Assembly (NCBI RefSeq): GCF_003590945.1
Contig: NZ_QYUK01000011.1
Coordinates: 3,628,909-3,692,908 of the forward strand
Reading direction: 5' to 3'
Length of the DNA: 64,000 nucleotides
Source: Oleomonas cavernae
Lineage (GTDB): Bacteria > Pseudomonadota > Alphaproteobacteria > Zavarziniales > Zavarziniaceae
In this document: piece by piece, positions 17,770 through 27,302 of the stretch
Numbering within the stretch: position 1 is the stretch's first letter
How the letters are laid out: the number at the start of each line of letters is the position of its first letter
The notes under the pieces: generated by a model
Seen by the model: only the letters and a program-made list of their open reading frames with translations
What the model was told of the DNA's origin: nothing
The model's database searches: none
Program-made: the position numbers and the translations under genes

Positions 17770-18936
17770 ATGACCCGCGCCTTCGATGCGCTGCCGCTGG
17801 CGATCGAACTGATCCGCTGCCCCAGCGTGACGCCGGCCGATGCCGGTGCGCTCGATACCCTGGGCAGCGTGCTGAAAGGCATCGGCTTCACCGTGGAACG
17901 GCTGCCGTTCTCGGCCGCGGACACGCCCGATATCGACAATCTCTATGCCCGCATCGGCGGCAAGGGCCCGCATTTCTGCTTTGCCGGGCATACCGACGTG
18001 GTGCCGGTGGGCGAAGCCGCGCGGTGGAGCGTCGATCCCTTTGCCGCCACGCTCGACCAGGGCTGGCTGCTGGGCCGGGGCGCCGCCGACATGAAGGCGG
18101 CGATCGCCTGTTTCGCCGCCGCCGCCAGCCAATACCTGGACGAGAACCACGGCGGCATCCCCCGCGATGGCGCGATCAGCCTGCTGATCACCGGCGACGA
18201 GGAAGGCCCGGCGGTCAACGGCACGGTGAAGATGCTGGAAGCCCTGAGCGCCCGCGGCGAGACCTGGAGCGGCTGCCTGGTGGGCGAGCCGACCAACCCG
18301 CACGCCCTGGGCGAGATGGCCAAGATCGGCCGCCGCGGCTCGATCAACGCCACCTTGACGGTTACCGGCGTCGAAGGCCACGTCGCCTATCCCCACCTGG
18401 CCGACAACCCAGCGCCAAAGCTGGTGCGCCTGCTCGACGCCCTGCTGAGCCTGCACCTCGACGACGGGACCGAGCATTTCCAGCCCTCCAACCTGGAAAT
18501 CACCACGATCGACATCGCCAACCCGGCGACCAATGTGATCCCGCGGGTGGCCAGTGCCCGCATCAACATCCGCTTCAACGACCGCCACACCGGCGCCTCG
18601 CTCGACCGCCTGCTGCGGGCGACCCTGGATGCGGCGGGCATCGCCTATGAGCTGAAGACCACGATTTCGGGCGAAGCCTTCCTGACCCAGCCGGGGCCGC
18701 TCTCGGACATCCTGGTGCAGGCGGTGGTGGCCGAGACCGGCAGGCCGCCCGAACTCTCGACCAGCGGCGGCACCTCGGACGCCCGCTTCATCGCCCGCTA
18801 TTGCCCGGTGGTCGAATTCGGCCTGGTGAGCGAGACCATGCACAAGACCGACGAGAAGGTGCGGGTCGAGGATATCGAGCGCCTGACCCGCATCTATCTC
18901 GACGTGTTGCGGCGTTTCTTCGCACGGCGGCCCTGA
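17770..18936 (+). CDS. dapE: Succinyl-diaminopimelate desuccinylase
   Basis: 388 residues of the M20 metallopeptidase family. Zinc-site motifs are [12 protein letters not shown] (His and following Asp), [12 protein letters not shown], and TGDEEGPA with the catalytic Glu pair; the C-terminal [10 protein letters not shown] and [15 protein letters not shown] hold the remaining ligand His. It yields LL-diaminopimelate for lysine and peptidoglycan. It pairs with dapD upstream. Confidence 0.97.
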   Translation: MTRAFDALPLAIELIRCPSVTPADAGALDTLGSVLKGIGFTVERLPFSAADTPDIDNLYARIGGKGPHFCFAGHTDVVPVGEAARWSVDPFAATLDQGWLLGRGAADMKAAIACFAAAASQYLDENHGGIPRDGAISLLITGDEEGPAVNGTVKMLEALSARGETWSGCLVGEPTNPHALGEMAKIGRRGSINATLTVTGVEGHVAYPHLADNPAPKLVRLLDALLSLHLDDGTEHFQPSNLEITTIDIANPATNVIPRVASARINIRFNDRHTGASLDRLLRATLDAAGIAYELKTTISGEAFLTQPGPLSDILVQAVVAETGRPPELSTSGGTSDARFIARYCPVVEFGLVSETMHKTDEKVRVEDIERLTRIYLDVLRRFFARRP

Positions 18937-18998
18937 CGCCTGTTCCTGAGAGTCGTTCGCAGCTATGGTGCGCGGCAGTTGGTTTCAGGAGAACGACG

Positions 18999-20396
18999 AT
19001 GGCCCCCTCGCGACGGCAGGTCCTGGCTGGCGGGGCCGCACTGGCCTGCGTGCCGCTGCTGGCCCGCAGGGTCCGGGCGGGCGACGGCGGCTTCACGCTC
19101 GACGCCCGGCCCCGCCCCCTGGCCCTGCCCGGCTGCAGCGGCCCGACCCCGGCCTGGACCTATGCCGATGCCTGGCCGCTGGAATTGCGGGTGCGGCGCG
19201 GCGAACGCTTCACCGCGACCTTCGTCAATAACCTGGCCGATCACAACGCGGTCCACTGGCACGGCGTGCGCGTGCCCAACGCCATGGACGGCGTGCCCTA
19301 TCTGACCCAGGCCCCGGTGAAGGCGGGCGAGCGCTTCGTCTACGATTTCGTGCCGCCCGATCCCGGCACCTTCTTCTTCCATCCCCATTGCGACACGTTG
19401 ACGGCGCTGACCCGGGGCCTGGCCGGCGTGCTGATCGTCGAGGATCCGCGCGAGGACGGCCTGTTCGACCTGGACCAGACCCTGGTCCTGATGGATTGGC
19501 GGGTGAAGCCCGACGGCAGCCTGGATGCCATCACCAGCGACAAGGCCGCGGCCCGCGCCGGCACCTTCGGCGCCCTGCGCACGGTCAACGGCGGCCCGGC
19601 GCCGACCCTCACCGTGCGGCCGGGGGCGCGGGTGCGGCTGCGCTGCGTGAATGTCGACGCGACCCGCATCCCGATGCTGGGAATGACCGGGGCCGAGGCA
19701 ATGGTGATCGCGACCGATGGCAATGCCTGCGATCCCTTCGCGCTGAAAGCCCGGCCGCTCGGCCCGGCCATGCGGGCCGACATCGCCTTCGTCGCCCCTG
19801 GCGAGCAGGGCGCGGTCGTCCTGCTTCAGGACATCTGGCAGGCGACCCCGGTGCTGCTGGCGCGGATCGAGACGCAGGGCGAGCCCATGCCGGCAAACGC
19901 GCGGCCCCTAGCCCTGCCGGCGGCCGAGCTGCCGCAACCGGATCTGGCGCGTGCGACCCGGCTTCCGCTCGAACTGGCCGCCGGTGTCGACGATCCCGCG
20001 ATCGAGGAATTCCGCCGCCTGACCGGTTTCACCGCGGCGCAGATCTGCACCAGCGAGAAGATCTTCTGGGCCCTGAACGGCAAGCCCTGGCCCGGTGCCT
20101 CGCACGAGAACCTGCCCCCGCCCCTGGCCGAGCTCAAGTCCGGGCAAAGCTATGTGGTGGAGATCTTCAACGCGACGCCGCACCGCCACCCCATCCACCT
20201 GCACGGCCACACCTTCCAGGTGCTGGGCTCCAGCAAGAACGAGATCCCGCCGCACTGGGCGGACACGGTGCTGCTGGAACCCAAGGAGCGCACCCAGATC
20301 GCCTTCGTCGCCGGCGAGCCGGGAAGCTGGATGCTCCACTGCCACATCATCGAGCACCAGGAAACCGGCATGATGGGCTACTACCGCGTCACCTGA
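18999..20396 (+). CDS. Tat-exported multicopper oxidase
   Basis: 465 residues. The N-terminus APSRRQVLAGGAALACVPLL is a twin-arginine signal. All four copper-ligand segments are present: HWHG at 86-89, HPH at 128-130, HPIHLHGHTF from 397, and HCHIIEHQETGM from 447 with the type 1 copper Cys448. The length and three-cupredoxin layout fit CueO/laccase-like periplasmic oxidases acting on Cu(I) or phenolics. It lacks a Met-rich insert, so a copper-efflux role is not assured. The ATG follows a CAGGAGAACGACG ribosome-binding site. Confidence 0.92.
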   Translation: MAPSRRQVLAGGAALACVPLLARRVRAGDGGFTLDARPRPLALPGCSGPTPAWTYADAWPLELRVRRGERFTATFVNNLADHNAVHWHGVRVPNAMDGVPYLTQAPVKAGERFVYDFVPPDPGTFFFHPHCDTLTALTRGLAGVLIVEDPREDGLFDLDQTLVLMDWRVKPDGSLDAITSDKAAARAGTFGALRTVNGGPAPTLTVRPGARVRLRCVNVDATRIPMLGMTGAEAMVIATDGNACDPFALKARPLGPAMRADIAFVAPGEQGAVVLLQDIWQATPVLLARIETQGEPMPANARPLALPAAELPQPDLARATRLPLELAAGVDDPAIEEFRRLTGFTAAQICTSEKIFWALNGKPWPGASHENLPPPLAELKSGQSYVVEIFNATPHRHPIHLHGHTFQVLGSSKNEIPPHWADTVLLEPKERTQIAFVAGEPGSWMLHCHIIEHQETGMMGYYRVT

Positions 20397-20406
20397 CGCC
20401 GGAATA

Positions 20407-20420
20407 CATCAAATTTGATG
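20407..20420. promoter_or_regulatory. Perfect 14-bp palindrome upstream of the AHL synthase gene
   Basis: CATCAAATTTGATG in the AT-rich gap between the oxidase and the autoinducer synthase. A second loose pair, ACTTGT at 20441 and ACAAGT at 20482, lies between it and the start codon. Either could be a regulator site; neither matches a classical lux box well. Confidence 0.4.
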
Positions 20421-20521
20421 TTCTGATCAATACCACAACCACTTGTCAAACCCTCTGATCAGTTAGGCGCGGGCACTTCCTACAAGTTGTCCCATTGACT
20501 TCCACAACCATGAGGAAGCCA

Positions 20522-21150
20522 ATGATCGACGTTATCGGGCCCTGGAACCGCAGCCACCACCGCGCCACCCTCGACGCCATGTTCCGCCTGCGCCACCACG
20601 TCTTCATCGAGGAATTGCAGTGGGATCTGCCGCTGGCGCAGGACGGGATGGAGCGCGATGAATTCGACGGCCCGCGCGCCGTCTATCTCGTCTGCCGCAA
20701 CCCCGGGGCGGCATCGCCGGCTCGATGCGCATGATCCCGACGACCGAGCCGCACCTGCTCGCCGATGTCTTCCCGCACCTGTGCAACGGCCCGGTGCCCC
20801 GGGGGCCGGCCATCTTCGAGAGCAGCCGCAGTTGCATCGCGCCTGAGTCGCGCGGGCGGGAGGAACTGGGCCGCATCTGGGGCGAGCTGACCTGCGCCAT
20901 GCTGGAATATTCGATGCTGCGCGAGGCCGACGCCATCACCGCGGTGATGGAAACCCGCATGGTGAAGACCATGTGCGATGTCGACTGGGCACCGACCATC
21001 CTGGGCGAGACGGTGGTCCTGCGCGGCGCCCCGATCGTGGGGATCAGCGCGCCGGTCGACACCCGCGCCCTGGCCAACCTGCGCCGCCAGCGCCAGGTCC
21101 CCGATCCGGTGCTGGCGATCCGCTTCGAGTCGGCGGCCCTCGCGGCCTGA
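20522..21150 (+). CDS. Acyl-homoserine-lactone synthase, LuxI family (frame broken)
   Basis: About 210 residues once restored. The N-terminal half has the conserved R...F..R..WDLP pattern: MFRLRHHVFIEELQWDLP and DEFD for the acceptor SAM pocket. The second half has GSMRMIPTTEPHLLADVF, SRSCIAPESRG (the conserved R) and a C-terminal acyl-chain domain. The frames meet at CCCCGGGG (20701-20708); one more C or G there gives GGIAGSMRMIP, the canonical sequence. It makes an AHL signal from SAM and an acyl donor; acyl length is not predictable. It is convergent with the LuxR gene, four bases apart. Confidence 0.85.
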
Positions 21151-21154
21151 ACCT

Positions 21155-21862
21155 TCAGGGCCGCAATTCGCCGGCGCGAATGGCGGCCACCACGGCCTGG
21201 ATGCGGGTGGCGGCGGCGAATTTGCGCTTGGCCCGCTCGATGTGCCAATGGACGGTGGTTTCGCTGATGCCGATGATCTGGCTGATCGCCCAGTCGGACT
21301 TGCCGCCGGCGACCCAGTGCAGGCATTCGCGCTCGCGGTCCGACAGCTTGGGCGGCGGCGCCAGCGACAGCCGGGGGATCAGGGCACGCGCCCGGTCGTG
21401 GGTCGAAATCGCCAGGAAGCGCAAGGCGCGCAGGGCCTTGGGATCGTCGGTGAAACGATCCCCGGCCAGGGTCAATTCGGCCCGGTAGCCGTTGGAGCCG
21501 TGCATGGGAAAGGTGATGCCCGCGCGCAGGCCGAAATCTGCGGCCTCGTTCATCACCCGGCGCGCGCCGTGGCGGGCGCCGACCGACGCCTCCTCCCAGG
21601 TGAAAGGGGCCGTGCCCTTCAGCACCTGCCCCAGCACCGGGTCGACCACGGCGAAATCATTGGCGATGTAATGCTCGACCCAGGGCAGCGGCAGGTTCAG
21701 CAGCACCAGGGCATCGGGCGGCATCTGGTCGGGAATGACCAGTTCCATGCAGGCGGCGGCGCTGAAGCCATGGCGGGCGGCGGCCCTGGTCAGGTGCGCC
21801 AACGCATCGAAAGCCGTTTCGGCTGTATCGATCTGCTCGGCTACATCGAAAAAGTCGTCCAC
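21155..21862 (-). CDS. LuxR-family quorum-sensing regulator
   Basis: 235 residues from a GTG start. The N-terminal autoinducer-binding domain has the key aromatic/acidic set (WVEHYIANDFAVVDPVL, then FTWEEA); the C-terminal HTH is LSDRERECLHWVAGGKSDWAISQIIGISETTVHWHIERAKRKF in outline, typical GerE-type. It should bind the AHL made by the neighbouring synthase. No ATG is available in the right place; the upstream short gene ends 18 bases before this start, so the two are probably co-transcribed. Confidence 0.9.
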   Translation of the reverse strand: MDDFFDVAEQIDTAETAFDALAHLTRAAARHGFSAAACMELVIPDQMPPDALVLLNLPLPWVEHYIANDFAVVDPVLGQVLKGTAPFTWEEASVGARHGARRVMNEAADFGLRAGITFPMHGSNGYRAELTLAGDRFTDDPKALRALRFLAISTHDRARALIPRLSLAPPPKLSDRERECLHWVAGGKSDWAISQIIGISETTVHWHIERAKRKFAAATRIQAVVAAIRAGELRP

Positions 21863-21879
21863 AGGCGATCCCGCCTCAA

Positions 21880-22226
21880 TCAGTGCGCGTTCTGATTGTC
21901 CACATTTTCGCGGGTTTCGCCAAGGACTCGCATGTCTTTCAACAGGCGGACGAGGACATCGAGGCCATGCTCGCGCCGGATCCGCTCGGCGATGAAGATC
22001 AGCAGCGCCTCGAGGTCGGCAATGGGCATCGACTGATCGAGCCGCGAGCGCTCGGCCGCCTGGCGCCACTCCTCCTCCAGGAGGTGGCGCAGGACCCCTC
22101 GCCGCAGGACGAGGCAATCCCTTCGGCGATATCGCGCAGCCGCGCCGCCGCGTGCGGCGCGCTATCGCCCGGTTCATCGTCGGGCACGGGGTAGGGCTGG
22201 TCGCCATTGCCCCTGGCATTACCCAC
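21880..22226 (-). CDS. Small protein of unknown function upstream of luxR (frame broken)
   Basis: A GTG start after AGGAGG begins a hydrophilic N-terminus (GNARGNGDQPYPVPDDEPGD) and a helix (ARLRDIAEGIASSCGEG). The frame then breaks at a 4-base C run on the plus strand (22095-22098). Adding one base continues as VLRHLLEEEWRQAAERSRL, DLEALLIFIAERIRREHG and LDVLVRLLKDMRVLGETR, an amphipathic helical protein of about 115 residues ending just before luxR. I do not recognise the family. Strong ribosome-binding site, helical periodicity and codon bias across the join support a real gene. Confidence 0.6.
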
Positions 22227-22284
22227 GCGATCCGCCTCCTGGTTGTTATTTTCCTGTTATATACACTTGCGAGTAATTTAAACC

Positions 22285-22815
22285 TTATCCGCCGGGTGCC
22301 GTCCAGTGCGCCGGCCAAGCCCCGGCATCGCGCCAGTATTTCAGGCTGAGGCCCCAGGCCCCCAGCGCCTCCGCGGCAGCGATCTCGTCGAGCAGCCGGC
22401 GCAGCCCGTCCGCAGTCTCGACCAGGCCGCACAGGCTGAGGCAGCGCAGGATGCGGGTGAGACGCAGGTGGTTGTGATCGATCGGCCCCAGCCAGTCGCG
22501 GAACGGCCCGGGAAACGCCGGCCCGCGCGCGAAGAGCGCACCGGCACGGTGCAAGCCATAGAGCCGGGCCATGGCATCGACCGAGGCCAGCAGGGCCGCC
22601 TTCAGCGCCCCGTCCCCGGCGATGGCGGCCGCGTCGGCCCGGGTCAGCAGCGGCGCGTCGGGGTTGGCGCCGCTCGGCTCGGGCAGGGGGAACAGCCATT
22701 GGATGAAATCGTGGCGGGACTCGAGCCAGATTTCCGGCCTGCCCTGAATCTCCCCGATCATCCGCCCTTCGCTGTCGGCGCCCCGGCCGGCCAGAAACTC
22801 GATAACCACGCTCAT
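22285..22815 (-). CDS. OGFr-domain protein
   Basis: 176 residues. It matches the bacterial form of the opioid growth factor receptor conserved domain: FLAGRGADSEGR, then HDFIQWLFPLPEPSGANPDAPLLT, then an alpha-helical remainder. The bacterial role is unknown. I used the ATG just before SVVIEFL. It is upstream of the small gene and luxR in the same direction, with an AT-rich gap of about 60 bases. Confidence 0.8.
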   Translation of the reverse strand: MSVVIEFLAGRGADSEGRMIGEIQGRPEIWLESRHDFIQWLFPLPEPSGANPDAPLLTRADAAAIAGDGALKAALLASVDAMARLYGLHRAGALFARGPAFPGPFRDWLGPIDHNHLRLTRILRCLSLCGLVETADGLRRLLDEIAAAEALGAWGLSLKYWRDAGAWPAHWTAPGG

Positions 22816-22952
22816 GCAACCGTCTCCCTCGCCCATAATGTGCGCCACGCTACAGACGCCGTCATCTCCCCGGTGTCGCCGCGCCCAGGCCGTATTGCGG
22901 TCATGATTTCGCAGCTAGACTGCGGCCGCCTGAATCAAAAGAGGGGGAAACC

Positions 22953-25035
22953 ATGGCGATCAGAAACGCCCTTGCAGCGGCCACGATCGGCCTAGCGGGC
23001 ATCGCAGCCGGCAGTGCCGCCGCCGCCGACCTGACCCTGGAACGGGTCATGCTGTCCACCGGCGGCGTCGGCTATTTCGAATGGGAAGCCAAGGTCGAGG
23101 GCAACACCACCCTGACCCTCGACGTGCCCCTGGACCAGGTCGACGACGTGCTGAAAAGCCTGGTCGTGTTCGACGACAAGGGCGGCGTCGGCGGCATCGA
23201 ACTGCCGGGCCTGGAGCCCGTCTCGCAACTGTTCCGCGACCTGCCCTTCGGCCCCGAGGCCCTGGAATCGCCGGTCGCCCTGCTCAATGCCCTGCAAGGC
23301 AGCGAGGTCATCGCCACCGGCAGCCGCACCCTGACCGGCCGCCTGCTGAAGGTCGAGCCGGAGACGGTCCAACTGCCCGACGGTGGCGGCGTCACCATCC
23401 GCCACCGGGTCACCCTGGCAACCGAGTCCGGCCTGCAGCAACTGGTCCTGGAAGATGCCCAGTCGGTGAAATTCGCCGACCCCGCCTTGCAGGCCCAGGT
23501 CGACAAGGCGCTGGCCGCCCTGTCGGTGGCCCATGCCCGCGACCGCCGCAGCCTGACCATCGCCAGCAACGGCCAGGGTGCCCGTACCGTGCGCGTCGCC
23601 TATGTCGTGGCGACGCCGCTGTGGAAAACCTCCTACCGCCTGATCCTGCCCGCAGATCTCGAGTCGACCCAGTCCCGCCTGCAAGGCTGGGCGGTGATCG
23701 AGAACATGAGCGGCCAGGACTGGAAGGATGTCGAGCTGACCCTGGTCTCGGGCAGCCCGGTCACCTTCCGCCAGGCGCTCTATGCCAGCTACTATGTCGA
23801 TCGCCAGGAAGTGCCGGTCGAGGTGGTGGGGCGGATCCTGCCCAATGTCGACACCGGTTCCAGCGCCTATGCCGCCGGCGGCACGGGCGCCGCCGATGCC
23901 GACGACGGCGCCCGTGCCCGGCGCGACTACGGCCGCGCCCTGGCCGAGGGGGCCGTCGGCGGCGCGCCGGAGATGGCGGCGCCGCCCCGGCGCCAATCAT
24001 CGCCTACCGCTCCGGGGAACCCGAACCCTATGCCGCGCAGATGGCCAGCGGCTCGACCGAGGTCGCCTCGACCGAAGCCCTGACCCAGGTCGTGTTCAAG
24101 CTGGGCCAGCCGGTCTCTGTCGGCTCCGGCCGCTCGCTCTCGGTGCCGATCATCGACCGCGACGTGCCGGCCGAGCGCCTGGCCCTGTACCAGCCCGGCG
24201 TCCACCAGCGCCACCCGCTGGCCTCGGTCCGCCTGAAGAACGACGGCCAGACCGGCCTGCCCCGGGCATCCTGACCCTCTACGAGCGCAGCGAAACCGCG
24301 TCCTATGCCTATGTCGGCGACGCCCGCCTGGCCGCCCTGCCGGCGGGCGAGGAGCGCATGGTCTCCTACGCCCTCGACCAGAAGGTCCGCATCGACCGGG
24401 CCGAGACCTCGGACTCGACCTTGAAGTCGGGCAGCATCGAGCGCGGCGTGTTCCGCACCACCTCGATCGAGCAGCGCGAGATCACCTACAAGATCGCCGG
24501 CCCGGCCCGCGAGACCCGCAAGCTGATCCTGGAGATCCCCAAGCTCGCCGGCTACACCCTGGTCGAGCCCAAGGAAGGGGTCGAGGAAAGCGATCTCTAC
24601 TGGCGCATCCCGGCCAAGGTCGCCGCCGGCAAGACCGTCGAGGTCAAGGTGATCGCCCAGCGGCCGTCGGTCGAGAGCGTCGCGGTCGACGACATGGGCG
24701 ACGGCCAGATCGCCTACTACGCGGTCAACAACGCGCTCGACGCCAAGACCCGCGCGGCCTTCGCCAAGATCGCCGAGTTGAAGCGCACCATGGAAGAGCA
24801 CGAGACGCTGAGCGAGAGCCTGGCCGCCAAGCTGGAAGCCCTGACCGAGGAACAGTCGCGCCTGCGCGCCAACCTCGACGCGGTGCCGCGCGACAGCGAC
24901 CTCTATCGCCGCTACCTGAAGAAGCTCGACGATCAGGAAACCGCGATCGAAGGCCTCCAGACCAAGATCGCCGATGCCGACGAGGCGGCGGAAGCGGTGC
25001 GGAAGAAGCTCGAGGATTACCTCGCCAGCCTCTGA
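22953..25035 (+). CDS. Secreted DUF4139 protein (frame broken twice)
   Basis: About 694 residues when restored. A signal peptide (AAATIGLAGIAAGSAAAA) is followed by LTLERVMLSTGGVGYFEWEA and the DUF4139/DUF4140-like mucoidy-inhibitor A pattern; the C-terminus is a long charged coiled coil (about residues 590-690). The frame changes at two C runs, 23985-23988 and 24260-24263; one added C in each gives a continuous product through PPPAPIIAYRSGEPEP and GLPPGILTLYERSE. The function of this family is not established; export to the periplasm is predicted. Confidence 0.75.
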
Positions 25036-25055
25036 ATGGGGTGAATTGCAACCAC

Positions 25056-25088
25056 AAGGGCCCGGCCGATCCCAAAGGCCGGGCCCTT
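25056..25088 (+). terminator. Hairpin after the DUF4139 gene
   Basis: AAGGGCCCGGCC and GGCCGGGCCCTT form a perfect 12-bp stem with a nine-base loop, 21 bases after the stop. The U tract is weak, so it may need a factor or act mainly as an mRNA-stabilising stem. Confidence 0.7.
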
Positions 25089-25121
25089 CGCCTGTTGCGG
25101 GCGGCCCCGCGCCGGCCGATC

Positions 25122-25664
25122 ATGCGCGTCATGATCCGCCACTGGTTTCACCTCGTCCTGGGCCTGGTCTTGTGTGCTGCCGGTGCCTGGGGCATGGCGC
25201 AGGCGGTCGGTCATGCCTGGCCCTACTGGACCATTGCCGACTGGCCGGCGGCCACCGCGGAAGTCATCGGCGTCGAACCGGCGCAGACCATCATCTGGCG
25301 CGAGGACGAGGCACAGTATCGCCTGCGGGTGCGCTACCGGCCGCCGGGCGGCACCCCGGTCGAGACCGTGACCGGGGATACCATCGGCGACCGGCGCCTG
25401 GCCATGCTGCGGGAGACGACGCGGCTGCCGGGCGACACCGCGCCCCATGCCACCGCCCTTGTCTATTACGCGCCGCAGCACCCGGCCCAGGTGCGCCTCG
25501 GCCGGGTCGGCCGCGCCAGCGCGCTGACCTATGCCGGGGTGCTGTCGGCCCTGGGCCTGCTGGCGGCGATGCTGGCCGCCTTCGGGCTTCGCCGCATCTT
25601 CGGCGCCGTGGTCAGCCTCGCAGAATCCCGACCAGCAGGAAGAATTGCGCCAGATAATAGGTGA
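25122..25664 (+). CDS. DUF3592 membrane protein
   Basis: 180 residues. Two transmembrane helices (about 8-28 and 145-165) flank a soluble DUF3592 domain with the YRLRVRYRPPGGTPVETVTGD pattern and VYYAPQHPAQVRL. The function is unknown. The ATG at MRVMIRHW is preferred over an upstream start that would include the terminator hairpin. Its last 53 bases overlap the convergent lysoplasmalogenase-like gene. Confidence 0.75.
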   Translation: MRVMIRHWFHLVLGLVLCAAGAWGMAQAVGHAWPYWTIADWPAATAEVIGVEPAQTIIWREDEAQYRLRVRYRPPGGTPVETVTGDTIGDRRLAMLRETTRLPGDTAPHATALVYYAPQHPAQVRLGRVGRASALTYAGVLSALGLLAAMLAAFGLRRIFGAVVSLAESRPAGRIAPDNR

Positions 25665-26304
25665 TCCAGATCAGTTGGTGGACGCCGCCGAACGGCGTGC
25701 CGAAGCGCGCGATGGCGATCATCCCGTCGGAGGCGACGAACAGCAGCGCACCCACGGCGATCCAGGGCGTCGTTGCCGGCACCAGCAGGGCGCCGCCGGC
25801 CATGACCACGATCACCAGCATGTAGACGGCGACCGGCACCGCCATCTCGCCCAGCTTGGCGCGCAGGGTGGCGAACATGATCGCGGCAAAGGCGGCGACC
25901 AGGCCCAAAGCGATCACCTGCCAGGGCACGATGCGATGGCCGACGCCGATGATCACGATGGCGAAAATCGCGATATAGGCCAGATGGGCCAGCAGGAACG
26001 AACCCAGGCCATAGACGAACCAGCGCTGCTCGTCCCGCAGGGCCAGGAAGACATCGCCGGCCACCGACAGCACCAATGCCGCGAGCAGCAGCCAGCCCAG
26101 CAGGACCCCGTTGGGATTGGACAGCAGGGCGATCACCGCCAGGGCCCCGATCGGCACCGCCTTCAGCCAGGGCATCAGCGGGTACCAGGCGCCGCCGGTG
26201 CGGGCCAGGTAGAAGATCGAGGTCAGCAACGAGAGCAGGAAGAAGCCATAGCGAACGGCATCGAGGTCGTCGCCGCGGGGGCCCAGCATCGGCACGAACA
26301 TCAT
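25612..26304 (-). CDS. YhhN/TMEM86-family membrane protein, lysoplasmalogenase-like
   Basis: 230 residues, seven or eight hydrophobic helices. Family marks include LKAVPIGALA, LSVAGDVFLAL and ASDGMIAIARF, with the conserved acidic residues in membrane segments. Characterised relatives hydrolyse the vinyl-ether bond of lysoplasmalogens. In a bacterium likely to lack plasmalogens the substrate is uncertain. It is followed eight bases upstream by the co-directional dehydrogenase gene. Confidence 0.8.
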   Translation of the reverse strand: MMFVPMLGPRGDDLDAVRYGFFLLSLLTSIFYLARTGGAWYPLMPWLKAVPIGALAVIALLSNPNGVLLGWLLLAALVLSVAGDVFLALRDEQRWFVYGLGSFLLAHLAYIAIFAIVIIGVGHRIVPWQVIALGLVAAFAAIMFATLRAKLGEMAVPVAVYMLVIVVMAGGALLVPATTPWIAVGALLFVASDGMIAIARFGTPFGGVHQLIWITYYLAQFFLLVGILRG

Positions 26305-26311
26305 CTGTGTG

Positions 26312-27145
26312 TCACTCCTCGAAGGCGGCGTTGGCGGCGCGCCGGGCCAGCGGGTGGCGCGCGGCGACCCGGCGCACCAGGAACCCCGGCAGATATTTCA
26401 GCACGCCGGCGGTCACCCGGTTGGCCGTGCCGTTGATCAGCACGGTTTCGCGGCCGGCCATGACCGCCTTCACGGCTTCCTCGACCACCGCCTCGGCGCT
26501 CTGCCACTGCCAGTCTGGAATCGCCTTGGTCACCGCGGTCATGGCGGCGGCTTCGTGGAATTCGGTGCGGGTAAAGCCCGGGCAGGTCGCCAGCACATGC
26601 ACCCCGCGCCCGGCCACCTCGGCGCCCAGGAATTCCGAGAAGCGCACGACGAAGGCCTTGGCCCCGGCATAGAGGGTGGAGCCGGGAATGGCCGGCGCGA
26701 AGACCGCCAGCGAACCCACATTGATGATCCGGCCCCAGCGCTGCGCCAGCATGTCGGGCAGCAGCCGGTGGGTCAGTTCGGCGAGCGCGGTGACCAGCAC
26801 CTGGATCAGGTCGCGCTGCGCCTCCCAGGTGGTTTTCTCGAAGGCGGCGGGGATGCCGTAGCCGGCATTGTTCACCAGCATGTCGACCTTGAGGCCGCGG
26901 GCCCTGATCGCCTCGACCAGGGCGGCCGGTGCCGCCGGGTCGGCCAGGTCGGCGGCGATCACGGTGACCTTCACGCCATGGACGGCCTGCACTGCCTGGG
27001 CGGTTGCCTCCAGCCGGTCCAGCCGGCGGGCGGTCAGGATCAGGTCGAAGCCGCGCCCGGCAAGCGCTTGCGCAAAGGCGGTCCCCAGCCCGGCGGAGGC
27101 GCCGGTGATCAGCGCGGTGCGTCCCACGCCCTCTGCCTTGCCCAT
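26312..27145 (-). CDS. Short-chain dehydrogenase/reductase
   Basis: 277 residues of the classical SDR type. Motifs: TGASAGLG nucleotide loop, DMLVNNAGYG, the serine in NVGSLAVF, and the YAGAK active-site YxxxK. The ARR after the second strand suggests NADP(H) preference. The C-terminal 30 residues (LPGFLVRRVAARHPLARR) are basic and hydrophobic, like the acyl-lipid SDRs of the DltE/YqjQ type. It lies in an apparent operon with the lysoplasmalogenase-like gene. Confidence 0.85.
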   Translation of the reverse strand: MGKAEGVGRTALITGASAGLGTAFAQALAGRGFDLILTARRLDRLEATAQAVQAVHGVKVTVIAADLADPAAPAALVEAIRARGLKVDMLVNNAGYGIPAAFEKTTWEAQRDLIQVLVTALAELTHRLLPDMLAQRWGRIINVGSLAVFAPAIPGSTLYAGAKAFVVRFSEFLGAEVAGRGVHVLATCPGFTRTEFHEAAAMTAVTKAIPDWQWQSAEAVVEEAVKAVMAGRETVLINGTANRVTAGVLKYLPGFLVRRVAARHPLARRAANAAFEE

Positions 27146-27165
27146 GTCTCGTCCCCCAACAGCAC

Positions 27166-27291
27166 AAAAGCCCTCTCCTCCACGGGAGGAGAGGGTTGGG
27201 TGAGGAGGTCGTCGGGCAGAACGTCGACAGCTCGAAGCGGCCCGACCCACCTCCCCAGCCCCTCCGCTCGCCAAGCGGGCGGAGGGGAGTA
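27166..27291. repeat. Intergenic palindromic repeat, family A copy
   Basis: Begins with the hairpin CCCTCTCCTCCACGGGAGGAGAGGG followed in outline by TTGGGTGAGGAGGTCGT, a variable centre, then CCCGACCCACCTCCCCAGCCC and a G/C-rich inverted tail ending GGGCGGAGGGG. The same arrangement recurs at 37374 and, shortened, at 40006. It separates the dehydrogenase from the thiolase gene. Confidence 0.75.
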
Positions 27292-27302
27292 GAGGCTCTG
27301 TC

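Noticed and set aside
20441-20487. A lux box upstream of the AHL synthase
   Set aside because: The ACTTGT and ACAAGT halves are 36 bases apart, far from the 20-bp layout of known lux boxes.
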